A DNA stretch of 64,000 bases from Mesorhizobium sp. WSM2240 (GTDB taxonomy: Bacteria; Pseudomonadota; Alphaproteobacteria; Rhizobiales; Rhizobiaceae). Shown piece after piece: positions 29,768 through 39,414 of this stretch. Under the pieces are notes generated by a model that was not told the DNA's origin, searched no databases, and saw only the letters and a program-made list of their open reading frames with translations. Numbering within the stretch: position 1 is the stretch's first letter; each line of letters begins with the position of its first letter. Location: contig NZ_CP159253.1 in the NCBI RefSeq assembly GCF_040438645.1, positions 1 to 64,000 of the forward strand, read 5' to 3'. The position numbers were made by a program, and so were the translations under genes.

Positions 29768-31173
29768 CCGCCGGCTATTCGCTGCGCCGCAGGCTGCTCG
29801 TCTGGCTGCTTGTGCCGCTCGTGGCGATCGGCCTGATCGCGCTGCTCGATACCTATCGGGAGGCGGTGCGCACTGCCGATGCGGTTTCCGATCGGGTGCT
29901 CGCCGGCTCCGCGCTCGCCATCGCTGAACGCGTCGTCGTTGCCGAGGATGGCAGCCTGGAGGTTGATATCCCTTATGTCGCACTCGAAATGCTGACCTCG
30001 GCGGCGCAGGATCGGGTTTTCTACCGCGTCGACGGGCCGCCCGGCACTTTCATCACCGGCTATGAGAATCTGCCGACGATCTCGGGAGAGGTGCGGGGAA
30101 ATCCGTCTTTCGCGGATGCGTCTTTCCGAGGCGATCCCATCCGGCTGGCGGCGCTGGCGCGATCGGCCTCAACGGGGGTGAGTTCAGTACCGTTCGTCGT
30201 AACGGTCGCTGAAACCACCATCGCACGCAGCCAGCTTGCCAACACGATCCTGTTGCGGTCGGCGGTTCGGCTGGCGATCCTGATCCTCGGAGCGGCGATC
30301 ATCGTCTGGTTCGCGGTGACGGCCTCGCTCCGACCGCTCTATCGGCTGCGCGACGCAATCGCGGAGCGCAATCCGGGCGATCTGCATCCGATCGAGCAGC
30401 CGGCGCCAAACGAGGTGAAGGGGCTGGTCGAAGCCGTCAATTCCTTTATGGGCCGGCTGAGCGCAGCCATAGAGGCGCTGCGGCATTTCACCGGCAATGC
30501 AAGCCATCAGTTGCGCACCCCGCTGACCATCATCAGGACGCAGCTTGCGCTGTCGGCGCGGGCGGGTTCGCTGGACGAGGCGCGTGTGGCGGCCATGACT
30601 GGCGACGAAGCCGTCGCCCATGCCGAGCGAGTGCTGGCGCAACTGCTCCTGCTGGCCAAGATCGACGAGACGGCTTCCGAACGGCTGAAGCATCTGGTCC
30701 CGATTGATCTCACCCGGCTTGCGCAAGGCTGCACCGCCGACCGCATCGTTACTGCGCGGGCGGCCGGCATCGATCTCGGCTTCGAGGGAGTGGAGCCGGC
30801 TATGATCCGAGGCGAACCGCTGCTGCTGGCCGAACTGGTCGGGAACCTCATCGAGAATGCGATCGCCTATGCCGGCAACGGAGCCGAGGTCACCGTGCGT
30901 GTTGTGGTGGAAGACGCGGTCGTGCTGGAGGTGGAGGACAATGGGCCGGGCATTCCGCCCGGCCAGATGGAAACGGTGCGGCAGCGCTTTGCGCGCGGCA
31001 ATGGCGGCATCAAACCCGGCGCTGGCCTCGGCCTGCCGATCGTGGAGGAGATCGCTGCGCTATTTGGCGCGAGACTTGAGCTTCTGACGCCCGATACTGG
31101 GCGCGGGCTGCTGGCGCGCGTTTCATTTGCTATCGCCAACGCAAGGTGCGCGATTTCGAAGGACTTGACCTGA
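29764..31173 (+). CDS. Sensor histidine kinase (TctE-like)
   Basis: A 469-residue membrane kinase with helices at about 9-28 and 165-187 flanking a periplasmic sensor of about 135 residues. A HAMP-like linker follows, then the dimerisation/phospho-acceptor helix with His248 in NASHQLRTPL. The ATP-binding motifs are N-box LVGNLIENAIAYA, G1 VEDNGPGIP and G2 GAGLGLPIV. The sensor domain resembles that of TctE (2CSK_N). The GTG start overlaps the regulator stop. It probably phosphorylates the preceding regulator. Confidence 0.92.
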   Translation: MTAGYSLRRRLLVWLLVPLVAIGLIALLDTYREAVRTADAVSDRVLAGSALAIAERVVVAEDGSLEVDIPYVALEMLTSAAQDRVFYRVDGPPGTFITGYENLPTISGEVRGNPSFADASFRGDPIRLAALARSASTGVSSVPFVVTVAETTIARSQLANTILLRSAVRLAILILGAAIIVWFAVTASLRPLYRLRDAIAERNPGDLHPIEQPAPNEVKGLVEAVNSFMGRLSAAIEALRHFTGNASHQLRTPLTIIRTQLALSARAGSLDEARVAAMTGDEAVAHAERVLAQLLLLAKIDETASERLKHLVPIDLTRLAQGCTADRIVTARAAGIDLGFEGVEPAMIRGEPLLLAELVGNLIENAIAYAGNGAEVTVRVVVEDAVVLEVEDNGPGIPPGQMETVRQRFARGNGGIKPGAGLGLPIVEEIAALFGARLELLTPDTGRGLLARVSFAIANARCAISKDLT

Positions 31174-31242
31174 AACTCGTAAACCCGTTTGAAGCAGGCA
31201 TGTAAAACAGGCGCATCGCGCCGCGCCGCCGAACGGGACCAT

Positions 31243-32178
31243 ATGCCGCTTCGCATTATCTTCATGGGAACGCCGGATTTTTCCGTGCCGACGCTTCGGG
31301 CGCTTGCCGGAGCCGGCCACGAGATCGCGGCGGTCTACACCCAGCCGCCGCGGCCGGCCGGCCGCCGCGGGCTCGACCTGACACCATCGCCGGTGCAGCG
31401 CGAGGCCGAAAGACTGGGGCCTGCGGTTCGCACGCCGGTGTCGCTCAAAGGTGAAGCGGAGCAGACGGAATTTGCCGCGCTTCAAGCGGACGTGGCGGTG
31501 GTCGTCGCCTACGGTCTGCTGCTGCCGAAAACCATTCTGGAAGGCACGAGGCTTGGCTGCTGGAACGGCCATGCCTCGCTGCTGCCGCGCTGGCGAGGCG
31601 CTGCGCCTATCCAGCGCGCCATCATGGCCGGCGACCGCGAGACCGGCATGATGATCATGAAAATGGACGAGGGGCTGGATACCGGCCCGGTCGCCCTGGC
31701 CGAACGCGTGTCGATCGCGCCGGACATGACCGCCGGCGAGTTGCACGACCGCCTGATGACAATCGGCGCCGAACTGATGCCTGCTGCAATGTCCGCGCTG
31801 GAAAAGGGCGAGTTGACGCTGCGGCCGCAGGCGGCCGAAGGCGTGACTTATGCGCGCAAGATCGATAAAGCGGAAACGCGCATCAACTGGACGCTGGCAA
31901 ACCAGCAGATCCACAACCATATTCGCGGCCTTTCGCCCTTTCCCGGGGCGTGGTGCGAAATGGAGATAACCGGCAAGGCCGAACGGCTGAAATTACTGCG
32001 CTCGACGCTCGCCGATGGGCAAGGCGAACCGGGCGAAATTCTCGACGAGCGGCTTACCGTCGGCTGTGGGGAGGGAGCGGTACGGCTGCTTGAACTTCAA
32101 CGCGCGGGCGGCAAGCCCGTCACCGCCGAGCAATTCCTGCGCGGCGCAAAAACAATAAAAGGAATGAAACTCGCATGA
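31243..32178 (+). CDS. fmt: Methionyl-tRNA formyltransferase
   Basis: Fmt formylates initiator Met-tRNA with 10-formyl-tetrahydrofolate. The 311-residue enzyme shows [20 protein letters not shown] at the N-terminus, the catalytic region [23 protein letters not shown] near 105-127 (the family usually has N-x-H-x-S-L-L-P-x-W-R-G) and a C-terminal OB-like domain. ATG 31243 is the family start. In many rhizobia def (peptide deformylase) lies just before fmt; here the preceding gene is the sensor kinase and no def is present. Confidence 0.96.
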   Translation: MPLRIIFMGTPDFSVPTLRALAGAGHEIAAVYTQPPRPAGRRGLDLTPSPVQREAERLGPAVRTPVSLKGEAEQTEFAALQADVAVVVAYGLLLPKTILEGTRLGCWNGHASLLPRWRGAAPIQRAIMAGDRETGMMIMKMDEGLDTGPVALAERVSIAPDMTAGELHDRLMTIGAELMPAAMSALEKGELTLRPQAAEGVTYARKIDKAETRINWTLANQQIHNHIRGLSPFPGAWCEMEITGKAERLKLLRSTLADGQGEPGEILDERLTVGCGEGAVRLLELQRAGGKPVTAEQFLRGAKTIKGMKLA

Positions 32179-32687
32179 GTATGATGTCGATCAGAACCGC
32201 AACGCCGAGGGATCGCGATGCAATCCGCCTCGTCGAAGAGCACGCTTTCGGCCAGAAGATGGAGGCCGGATTGGTCGACGCTTTGGTCAGTGAGGGCGAC
32301 GCGATCATCGAACTGGTGGCGGAAGATGACGGCCAGGTGGTCGGACATATCCTGTTTTCGCGGCTCTTCGTTTTGAAGGGCGGCAAGAATTTTCCGGCGG
32401 TAGCGCTTGCGCCGCTTGCCGTCGAACCTGCTTTCCATGGCGCAGGCATTGGCGGCGCGCTGATCCGCGAAGCGCATCTCAGGTTGAAAGCCGCTGGCGA
32501 AAAGCTGTCGGTGGTACTGGGCGACCCCGCCTATTACAGCCGCTTCGGCTATTCGCATGAGCGCGCCGCGAAGTTCGAAAGCGAATACCAGTGCGAGGCG
32601 CTGCAGGCGCTGGCCTGGGACGAGGCTGCGCCGGACTCCGGAAGCCTGGTCTATGCATCGGCCTTCGGGTCTGCTTTGGCTGCCTAG
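32175..32687 (+). CDS. GNAT family N-acetyltransferase (YhbS-like)
   Basis: A 170-residue acetyltransferase with motif [22 protein letters not shown] (about 77-97), then [16 protein letters not shown], typical of the YhbS/COG3153 group. The ATG overlaps the fmt stop by 4 bases (ATGA), and truA follows after 6 bases, so it is embedded in the fmt-truA operon. Its acceptor is not known. Confidence 0.85.
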   Translation: MSMMSIRTATPRDRDAIRLVEEHAFGQKMEAGLVDALVSEGDAIIELVAEDDGQVVGHILFSRLFVLKGGKNFPAVALAPLAVEPAFHGAGIGGALIREAHLRLKAAGEKLSVVLGDPAYYSRFGYSHERAAKFESEYQCEALQALAWDEAAPDSGSLVYASAFGSALAA

Positions 32688-32693
32688 TAGCCA

Positions 32694-33446
32694 GTGCCGC
32701 GCTACCGCCTCGATATCGAGTACGACGGAAGCACCTATGCCGGGTGGCAGCGGCAGGATGGGCCGCATTCGGTGCAGGCGGCGATCGAGCAGGCGATCAA
32801 AGGCTTCTGCGGCGACGAGATCGCGCTGCGCGGCGCCGGCCGAACCGACGCCGGCGTTCACGCCACGGGCCAGGTTGCACATGCTGACCTGACCAAGAAA
32901 TGGCCGGCAGACACCGTGCGCGACGCCATCAACGCGCATCTGCAGATGGCCGGCGACGCCGTGGCGGTGCTGGCCGCGAAACCTGTTCCTGACGATTTCG
33001 ACGCGCGCTTCTCCGCGACCGGCAGGGAATATCTCTACCGCATCATCAACCGGCGCGCGCCGGCGGCGCTGGAGAAGAACAGGGCCTGGTGGGTGCCGAA
33101 GCAACTCGACGTCGAAGCGATGCAGGAAGCGGCGCTGATGCTGGTTGGCCGCCACGATTTCACCACCTTCCGCTCCGTGCAGTGCCAGGCAAGCAGCCCG
33201 GTGCGGACATTAGAGCGGCTCGACGTCAGGCGCTCCGGCGAGCTGATCGAGATCCATGCCGCCGCGAGATCCTTCCTGCACAACCAGGTGCGGTCCATGG
33301 TCGGCTCGCTGAAGCGCGTCGGCGAGGGCGGTTGGACACCGGCCGACGTCAAGACCGCGCTTGAAGCGAAGAACCGCGCTGCCTGCGGGGCGGTCGCTCC
33401 GCCTGAGGGGCTTTACCTGACCGGTGTGCGTTACCCGGGGACCTGA
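32694..33446 (+). CDS. truA: tRNA pseudouridine(38-40) synthase TruA
   Basis: TruA modifies uridines 38-40 in the anticodon stem of many tRNAs. The 250-residue product is standard, with the catalytic Asp in [20 protein letters not shown] near 53 and the C-terminal [15 protein letters not shown] block near 192-206. The start is GTG 32694, giving [13 protein letters not shown]. The last 16 bases overlap the convergent membrane protein gene. Confidence 0.96.
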   Translation: MPRYRLDIEYDGSTYAGWQRQDGPHSVQAAIEQAIKGFCGDEIALRGAGRTDAGVHATGQVAHADLTKKWPADTVRDAINAHLQMAGDAVAVLAAKPVPDDFDARFSATGREYLYRIINRRAPAALEKNRAWWVPKQLDVEAMQEAALMLVGRHDFTTFRSVQCQASSPVRTLERLDVRRSGELIEIHAAARSFLHNQVRSMVGSLKRVGEGGWTPADVKTALEAKNRAACGAVAPPEGLYLTGVRYPGT

Positions 33447-34024
33447 ATTCCCAGCGCTGCCTGGAGCAGGAACAGCACGGCCAGCGAGGCGATGAACATG
33501 CCGGCGAAGACCGCCGTGCCTATTGCCGGCCCTCTGCCGATCACCACATTGGTTAGCCGCCATGTCAGCACCATGGAAAGGCCGAACAGGCCGATCGACA
33601 GCAGCGCCGCCAAATCGGATGAGGACGGCGAAATCAGCCTGAGCAGGGCGGCCGGCAGCATCAGCCAGATGATAAGAGCCGAGCCCCAATTGCTGGCGAC
33701 GACGTAATGGACGAAGCGGGCGCCGATGCCGGCAAGCGGCGCTGCGATTGCCAGTGCGATGAGCGGCAGGATCCAGGCGCTGAGGTCGATAGCGGCCAGC
33801 CGCAGCAGGATCGATAGCCGCCCGCCCGTCAGCGGCTCGTCCGCGATTTCATTGGCGACGCCGATCCAGCCGACGAAAAGCGCCGGCAGTGCGACGACGA
33901 TGGCAAAGAACGAGTTCCAGAAGCCGTCGGCCGAGATGTCGAGCAGCAGCAACCCGTCGGGCTTGCCGGTCATCAGCCGCCATGCGCCGGTCAGATATCG
34001 CTGGATTTCGGCGGCGCTCGGCAT
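33431..34024 (-). CDS. Integral membrane protein of unknown function
   Basis: A 197-residue protein with five predicted transmembrane helices (about 34-56, 74-100, 109-130, 135-155 and 168-192) and a short cytosolic start [21 protein letters not shown] recognise no named family, though similar proteins accompany dapE in rhizobia. It follows dapE on the same strand with a 6-base gap, so it is probably co-transcribed with it. No catalytic motif is visible. Confidence 0.75.
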   Translation of the reverse strand: MPSAAEIQRYLTGAWRLMTGKPDGLLLLDISADGFWNSFFAIVVALPALFVGWIGVANEIADEPLTGGRLSILLRLAAIDLSAWILPLIALAIAAPLAGIGARFVHYVVASNWGSALIIWLMLPAALLRLISPSSSDLAALLSIGLFGLSMVLTWRLTNVVIGRGPAIGTAVFAGMFIASLAVLFLLQAALGIQVPG

Positions 34025-34030
34025 TTCGCC

Positions 34031-35218
34031 CTAGCCGAACCAGTCTTCGATGAAGCGGGAATAAATCCGTGTCAGTGTTTCGAGGTCGGCGACGGCGACG
34101 CGTTCGTCGACCATGTGCATGGTCTTGCCCACAAGGCCAAACTCGACGACCGGGCAGAAATCCTTGATGAAGCGGGCGTCGGACGTGCCGCCCGAGGTGG
34201 AAAGCGCGGGCGACCTGCCGGTCACGGCCTTGACCGATCCGCTCAGCGTCTCGATCAGCTTCTCGTCGCGGGTAAGGAAGACGTGGCTCGGCCGGTCGCG
34301 CCAGACAAGCTCGTACTCGATCGGCTCGCGGCGGCCCTTGCGGTACTTTTTGCGGCGGCTGGCGGCGTCGAGGCGGTTGTGGATCTCGGCCTGTACGGTT
34401 TCGGCCGTCCAGGTATCGTTGAAGCGGATGTTGAATGTTGCGGTAGCCTTGGCCGGAATGACATTGGTGGCCGGGTTCCCGACATCGATCGAGGTGATTT
34501 CGAGGTTGGTCGGCTGGAAGTTGGCGGTGCCGGCGTCGAAGGGCGGCTCGATCAGCGCGTCGACAAGCGTCATCAGCCCGCGCACCGGATTATCGGCCAG
34601 ATGCGGATAGGCGACGTGACCCTGCCTGCCGTGCACCAGGACCTCGCCCGAAAGCGAGCCGCGCCTGCCGATCTTGATCATGTCGCCAAGCGCATCCGGG
34701 TTGGTCGGCTCGCCGACGATCGCGGCGTCCCATTTTTCGCCCTTGGCCGCGGCCCAGTCTAGCAGTTTCGTCGTGCCATTGATGGCCGGGCCCTCCTCGT
34801 CGCCGGTGATCAGTAGCGAAACCGAGCCATTTGGGTTGCCGTGCGCTTCGACATACCGGGCAAGAGCGGCAACGAAGCAGGCGATGCCGCCCTTCATGTC
34901 GACCGCGCCGCGGCCATACATCTCGCCATTGCGGATTTCGCCGGAAAAAGGCGGCAGCGTCCAGGCCGAATCGTCGCCGGCCGGCACCACGTCGGTATGC
35001 CCGGCAAACATCAGATGCGGGCCGTTGCCCGACAGCCTGGCGTAGAGGTTCTCGATGTCGGCCGTACCGCTTTCCGAGAAGATCGGCCGCTCGACGGAAA
35101 AGCCGAGCGGCTTCAGCATGGCGGTAAGCGCCGACAATGCTCCGCCCTCGGCCGGTGTGACCGACGGGCAGCGGATCAGGGTTGCAAGATTTTCGGCGGG
35201 ATCTGCGGGCAGTTTCAT
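34031..35218 (-). CDS. dapE: Succinyl-diaminopimelate desuccinylase
   Basis: DapE removes succinate from N-succinyl-LL-diaminopimelate in lysine and peptidoglycan synthesis. The 395-residue M20 metallohydrolase has the zinc ligand His in [13 protein letters not shown] near 72, the bridging Asp in [10 protein letters not shown] near 104, the catalytic Glu pair in [12 protein letters not shown] near 138 and a late His in [10 protein letters not shown] near 370. ATG 35218 gives [15 protein letters not shown]; the longer frame begins inside the upstream methyltransferase gene. The pathway partner dapD is 2.3 kb away. Confidence 0.96.
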   Translation of the reverse strand: MKLPADPAENLATLIRCPSVTPAEGGALSALTAMLKPLGFSVERPIFSESGTADIENLYARLSGNGPHLMFAGHTDVVPAGDDSAWTLPPFSGEIRNGEMYGRGAVDMKGGIACFVAALARYVEAHGNPNGSVSLLITGDEEGPAINGTTKLLDWAAAKGEKWDAAIVGEPTNPDALGDMIKIGRRGSLSGEVLVHGRQGHVAYPHLADNPVRGLMTLVDALIEPPFDAGTANFQPTNLEITSIDVGNPATNVIPAKATATFNIRFNDTWTAETVQAEIHNRLDAASRRKKYRKGRREPIEYELVWRDRPSHVFLTRDEKLIETLSGSVKAVTGRSPALSTSGGTSDARFIKDFCPVVEFGLVGKTMHMVDERVAVADLETLTRIYSRFIEDWFG

Positions 35219-35250
35219 GACAAGCGGGATACTGCAAACTGCCGCCCCTG

Positions 35251-35967
35251 TCACGCAGCGGCGGCTGGGCCGGCAGTGTGTCCTTGCGTTGGCGATCCCG
35301 GGCTAAGGGTTCGCGGCTCGAGCGAAAACACGGCGCTTGGCTTTGTTGCGCCTCCCACCGTCTCGCCGAACTCCGATACCGGATATTCCGCAATCAAGTG
35401 AAGCCGCGAGCGGGGCAGATAGGCCCGCCACGGATCACCGATGAGCACGTTGACGCCCTCAATGAGGCAGCGATCGAGAAAAGCGGTGACGCGTTCAGCA
35501 AGGTCGCGCTCGTAGAACAGATCGCCGACGGCCACGATGTCCACGGGAGGCGGCGGGCCGGTGGTAAGGTCGCCAAGGATCGGCGAGATAGTCGTACCGT
35601 TTGCCGCGGCGTTCAGGCCGATAGCCGCCACCGCGTAGGCGTCGATGTCCGCCGCTATGACCTCGCTCGCGCCGGCCTTCGCCGCGGCGATGCCGACTAT
35701 GCCTGAACCGGCGCCAAGATCGAGTACGCGTCGTCCGGCTACAATTTCGGGCCGATCGAGAATGTGTCGCGCGAGCGCCAGCCCTCCGCCCCAATAATAG
35801 GCCCAGTAGGGGGAGCCGAAGCCATGCTCGTCCAGCTCGGCGAGACGGTGCAGGCCGCTCGCCGGACCGGCCCTGTGAAGACGGATTTCGGGGACGGAGG
35901 GGACCGGAACGATGGGCAAATTCGCCCGGATGAATTGCTGGAGGTCCAGGTCAGGGCCAAGCACCAT
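35251..35967 (-). CDS. EtfB lysine methyltransferase-like class I methyltransferase
   Basis: A 238-residue SAM-dependent methyltransferase. The SAM motif is [20 protein letters not shown] near 82-101. The preceding [18 protein letters not shown] and later [16 protein letters not shown] match the METTL20/EtfB-KMT group, which methylates the electron-transfer flavoprotein beta subunit. The substrate is an inference from family. The start ATG overlaps the stop of the upstream gene by one base, and dapE follows after 32 bases. Confidence 0.82.
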   Translation of the reverse strand: MVLGPDLDLQQFIRANLPIVPVPSVPEIRLHRAGPASGLHRLAELDEHGFGSPYWAYYWGGGLALARHILDRPEIVAGRRVLDLGAGSGIVGIAAAKAGASEVIAADIDAYAVAAIGLNAAANGTTISPILGDLTTGPPPPVDIVAVGDLFYERDLAERVTAFLDRCLIEGVNVLIGDPWRAYLPRSRLHLIAEYPVSEFGETVGGATKPSAVFSLEPRTLSPGSPTQGHTAGPAAAA

Positions 35968-36674
35968 CAGCCCTTCTTGACGCCTGATTGCTCGATCATC
36001 ATGATCTTCTGCCAGATCTTGCGCGACAGGTTTGAGCCTAGGCTCTCGACATCGTTCACGGCATCGACGACCACTTCGTCATTGACCGATTGCGCGAAGA
36101 GGGCGGCAAGCTTCCCCGAAATCGACAGCATTTCCGAGCAGTAGTCGAGATAGCGGGCCAGATCCGCAGGCCCCAGGACGCGAACCGGCGAATGCTCGGT
36201 CGGCGTGAAGTCGGCCGACAGCGTGGCCGGATCCTTGGTCAATTGATGCATATCGATGACATGGATGAGCGAGCGCAGCCCGTGCAACTCGCGAAATACC
36301 CGCTTGCGCTTGATGCGCTCCTCCGCCCGAACCAGAGCGAGAAAGCCGAGCCCGGCGAGCAGCAGCGTGTTTAGCGAGGCCTCGATTCCCTGCACGAAGT
36401 CGAACGCGCCGGTTGAGATACGATCGAAGGACAGGAAGGTCCCTACGAAGAGGAAGACGGAAGCGCCGACGGCGATGGCCAGGCCGATCAGGATGCGCAC
36501 CCACCAGATCGGCCGCTCCAGTTCTTTGGCTGCCTTGGCCAGGTCGCGCGACAAATGGACCAGTCCGGCCGCGACCTTGCGCAGGCCCGAATTGGGAAAG
36601 CGGTCGGCGATACGTTCCTCCAGCCGCTCGGCCGTTCCTATGATGAGCACCGGGTCAAGCGTGCGGTAGGACAT
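35967..36674 (-). CDS. Two-helix membrane protein of unknown function
   Basis: A 235-residue protein. The N-terminal half is cytosolic and partly helical (IGTAERLEERIADRFPNSGLRKVAAGLVHLS), followed by two transmembrane helices (about 68-90 and 102-120). A soluble C-terminal half of 110 residues ends in SRKIWQKIMMIEQSGVKKG. I do not recognise a family. ATG 36674 is chosen over an open extension of 30 codons because of its position 26 bases after the DUF805 gene. It is coupled to the methyltransferase gene by a one-base overlap. Confidence 0.65.
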   Translation of the reverse strand: MSYRTLDPVLIIGTAERLEERIADRFPNSGLRKVAAGLVHLSRDLAKAAKELERPIWWVRILIGLAIAVGASVFLFVGTFLSFDRISTGAFDFVQGIEASLNTLLLAGLGFLALVRAEERIKRKRVFRELHGLRSLIHVIDMHQLTKDPATLSADFTPTEHSPVRVLGPADLARYLDYCSEMLSISGKLAALFAQSVNDEVVVDAVNDVESLGSNLSRKIWQKIMMIEQSGVKKG

Positions 36675-36700
36675 GTTTTCGCGGCTCGTCCTGAACTGGC

Positions 36701-37087
36701 CTATTTCGGCTGATTGGTCGCCGCGCCGTAGCGGTTCGGGCCTGATGTGCCTGGGAAGATGCAAAGCACGAGAAAGGCAATTATGGAAACGACCGGTATG
36801 AACAGCGTGACGGCAATAATGCCGGGCTTGTCGAGATCGTGCAGACGCTTGACGCTGAGCGCAAGATTCGACCAGATCGAGATCAACACTGCCGCCCAGA
36901 ACGCGAAGGCCCAGAACTGCCCTTGCGCGCTTTCCTCCGGTACCAGCGTGAAACGGTAGAGCAGGAACACTTGCACGACGGCAAGTAGCAGGCCTGCAAG
37001 AAAATAGGCCGCGCGGCTGACGCGGCCCGAGAAGCGGAAGAAAAGCCAGAAAAGCTGGTCTCGGTCAGGCAAGCGGGTCCGGTCCAT
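36701..37087 (-). CDS. DUF805 membrane protein (second copy)
   Basis: A 128-residue DUF805 protein, a family of unknown small membrane proteins. It shows the start LFWLFFRFSGRVSRAAYFLAGLLL, the SIWSNLALSVKRLHDLDKPG hallmark near 80-95 and a C-terminal FPGTSGPNRYGAA. It has four hydrophobic segments. It overlaps the preceding DUF805 gene by 23 bases, and the two are clear tandem duplicates that have diverged. Confidence 0.85.
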   Translation of the reverse strand: MDRTRLPDRDQLFWLFFRFSGRVSRAAYFLAGLLLAVVQVFLLYRFTLVPEESAQGQFWAFAFWAAVLISIWSNLALSVKRLHDLDKPGIIAVTLFIPVVSIIAFLVLCIFPGTSGPNRYGAATNQPK

Positions 37088-37427
37088 ATTGGTTTGCGCC
37101 TCTGGTGCCTTCGAGCATGCCTAGCTCGACGAGTATCCAGATTGCGCCGATGAAGGGCACAAGGGCTATAAGCGACCACCAGCCCGATTTGTCGCGGTCA
37201 TGCCAGCGTTTGGCGTAGAGCGCCAGCGCCAGATAGACGGAAGCCAGTGAAACGAGAAGGCTGACGATCCCCATCTGGGCGCCGCCGCCGATATCGATCG
37301 ACGAACCAATCAAGACATCGATCACAGTAGCCGCGATGCCGAGCACTATGAGAACGCCGATGCCGGCCCAGAACTTGGCGCGGTTTATGCGGCCGTCAAA
37401 GCTGGTGAGAAGCCATTTCCAATCCAC
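37065..37427 (-). CDS. DUF805 membrane protein (first copy)
   Basis: A 120-residue DUF805 protein with WKWLLTSFDGRINRAKFWAG at the start, LALYAKRWHDRDKSGWW in the middle and GTRGANQYGPDPL at the end. It has three or four hydrophobic helices. The start is GTG 37427 with AGGAGGGGGTGA upstream. It is the first of the tandem pair and its end overlaps the second. Function unknown. Confidence 0.85.
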   Translation of the reverse strand: MDWKWLLTSFDGRINRAKFWAGIGVLIVLGIAATVIDVLIGSSIDIGGGAQMGIVSLLVSLASVYLALALYAKRWHDRDKSGWWSLIALVPFIGAIWILVELGMLEGTRGANQYGPDPLA

Positions 37428-37458
37428 GTCACCCCCTCCTGTATTAAACGCGACATAA

Positions 37459-37494
37459 TTTCGCGCCCGCGGAAGGTGCGTCCGTTTCCGCGAA
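37459..37494 (-). terminator. Hairpin after dapD
   Basis: Nested inverted repeats lie 4 bases past the dapD stop. CGCGGAA (37468-37474) faces TTCCGCG (37486-37492) around an 11-base loop, and TTTCGCG (37459-37465) also mirrors CGCGAAA (37488-37494). Read on the minus strand there is no T-run, so it may be a weak or Rho-assisted terminator. Confidence 0.35.
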
Positions 37495-37497
37495 AGA

Positions 37498-38352
37498 TCA
37501 ATCTCTCAAAAGCTCGTTGATCGAGGTCTTGGAACGGGTCTGTGCGTCCACGCGCTTGACGATAACGGCGCAGTAGAGGCCCGGACCTGGCTGGCCGTTC
37601 GGGAAGGGTTTTCCCGGCAGCGAGCCGGCGACCACGACCGAATTGGCCGGGACCTCGCCATAGCTGATCTCGCCGGTGGCGCGGTCGACGATCTTAGTCG
37701 ACTTGCCGATGAACACGCCCATGCCGAGCACCGAGCCCTCGCGCACGATGCAGCCCTCGACAACTTCGGAACGCGCGCCGATGAAGCAATTATCCTCGAT
37801 GATGGTCGGCCCGGCCTGCATCGGCTCCAGCACGCCTCCGATGCCGACGCCGCCGGACAGATGCACGTTCTTGCCGATCTGGGCGCAGGAGCCGACCGAG
37901 GCCCAGGTGTCGACCATGGTGCCCGTATCGACATAGGCTCCGAGATTGACGAACGACGGCATCAGAACCGCGCCTGGCGCGATATAGGCCGATCGGCGCA
38001 CCACCGCCGAGGGCACGGCGCGAAAGCCTGCCTTCTCGAAGTCGACCGCGCCCCAGCCCGAGAATTTCGACGGCACCTTGTCCCACCAGACTGCGTCGCC
38101 CGGACCACCTTTAACGATCTCCATCGGGTTGATTCTGAAGGACAGGAGCACCGCCTTCTTCAGCCATTGATTGACCCGCCATTCGCCGTCCGGCTTGCGC
38201 TCTGCGACACGCACCTGGCCGCGGTCGAGCAGATCGAGCGCGGTCTCGATCGCTTCGCGGATTTCGCCGCGCGTTTCCGTCGAAATGGCCTCCCGCTCGT
38301 CGAATGCCTTTTCGATGGTCTTTTCGAGGCTGGCCAGATCGGGCTTGGACAT
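37498..38352 (-). CDS. dapD: Tetrahydrodipicolinate N-succinyltransferase
   Basis: DapD succinylates tetrahydrodipicolinate in the diaminopimelate pathway. The 284-residue enzyme has an N-terminal helical domain (about 1-100) and a left-handed beta-helix of hexapeptide repeats (about 110-230) with [34 protein letters not shown]. The C-terminal tail [20 protein letters not shown] is typical. ATG 38352. It is divergent from the LOG gene, with a 147-base gap. Confidence 0.97.
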   Translation of the reverse strand: MSKPDLASLEKTIEKAFDEREAISTETRGEIREAIETALDLLDRGQVRVAERKPDGEWRVNQWLKKAVLLSFRINPMEIVKGGPGDAVWWDKVPSKFSGWGAVDFEKAGFRAVPSAVVRRSAYIAPGAVLMPSFVNLGAYVDTGTMVDTWASVGSCAQIGKNVHLSGGVGIGGVLEPMQAGPTIIEDNCFIGARSEVVEGCIVREGSVLGMGVFIGKSTKIVDRATGEISYGEVPANSVVVAGSLPGKPFPNGQPGPGLYCAVIVKRVDAQTRSKTSINELLRD

Positions 38353-38499
38353 GATTTGCTCCGCTACACGCGCTGTTAAGGGCGCTGTCGTTAACGTGGT
38401 TTAAAATCGCGCGGACCCTATGTCAGAGGGATGTATCGGGTCAATCACGCCCAGCGTCACGGGACGGCGCAGGCAGGCAAAATGTGGACGGGGAAGCAT

Positions 38500-39342
38500 A
38501 TGAATCCGACGGAAAAGGCGGGATGGACGCCGCTGCCGCACGCGGACGAGGATCTGGAGCGTTCCAGGAGCGTGCCGGACACGCCGCAGACGCGCGCCGC
38601 GACCTACCGGCTGGCCTGGAACGACGAGGAGTTCATGACGCGGCGCGAATTGCGCCCGGTCAGACTGCAGCTCGAACTCCTGAAACCGGAAATGATCCTT
38701 GCGGAGCGCGGCATCCGCTCCACGGTTATCCTGTTCGGCGGAGCGCGCATTCCCGAGCCGGGCGGCGAAGCCTGGGCGGCCAAGGATGAGAGGCAGAAGC
38801 GCAATCTCGAGAAGAACAGCGTCTACTACGAGGAGGCGCGCAAATTCGCGCGGCTGTGCTCGCAGCATTCGGCGCTTTCCTATTACCGCGAATTCGTCGT
38901 GGTGACAGGCGGCGGGCCGGGCGTGATGGAGGCGGGCAACCGAGGCGCCGACGATGTCGGCGCACCATCGATCGGCTTGAATATCGTCCTGCCGCACGAG
39001 CAGGCGCCCAACGCCTATGTGACGCCGGAGCTTTGCTTCAACTTCCACTATTTCGCCATCCGCAAGATGCATTTCGTCATGCGCGCCAAGGCCGTCGCGG
39101 TATTTCCAGGCGGCTTCGGCACGATGGATGAGTTCTTCGAGACGCTGACGCTGATACAGACGGGCCGCATGGAGCGGGTGCCGGTGATCCTGTTCGGCAA
39201 GACCTTCTGGCAGCGCGCCATCGATCTGGACTTCCTGGCCGAACAGGGCACGATCACGCCCGGCGACCAGGACATAATTGACTTCGTCGATACGGCGGAT
39301 GAAGCGTGGGAAATCATCGGCCGGTTCTACGAAATGCCGTGA
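38500..39342 (+). CDS. LOG family protein (TIGR00730-like)
   Basis: LOG proteins hydrolyse nucleoside 5'-monophosphates, classically cytokinin ribotides, to free base and ribose phosphate. The 280-residue product (start ATG 38500 with GGGGA upstream; ATG 38482 possible) has a longer N-terminus than plant LOGs, VVTGGGPGVMEAGNRGADD near 148-166 and the hallmark FPGGFGTMDEFFETLTLIQTG near 205-225. Catalytic Arg and Glu positions look intact. It may act in nucleotide salvage; cytokinin release is possible for a plant-associated bacterium but is not shown. Confidence 0.88.
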   Translation: MNPTEKAGWTPLPHADEDLERSRSVPDTPQTRAATYRLAWNDEEFMTRRELRPVRLQLELLKPEMILAERGIRSTVILFGGARIPEPGGEAWAAKDERQKRNLEKNSVYYEEARKFARLCSQHSALSYYREFVVVTGGGPGVMEAGNRGADDVGAPSIGLNIVLPHEQAPNAYVTPELCFNFHYFAIRKMHFVMRAKAVAVFPGGFGTMDEFFETLTLIQTGRMERVPVILFGKTFWQRAIDLDFLAEQGTITPGDQDIIDFVDTADEAWEIIGRFYEMP

Positions 39343-39414
39343 TTGCCGGTCGCGCCGCGATGCCGCAGAGCGTCGCGGTAGCGGGACGCAGTCTATTCCG
39401 CTAAGCATCGTCGG

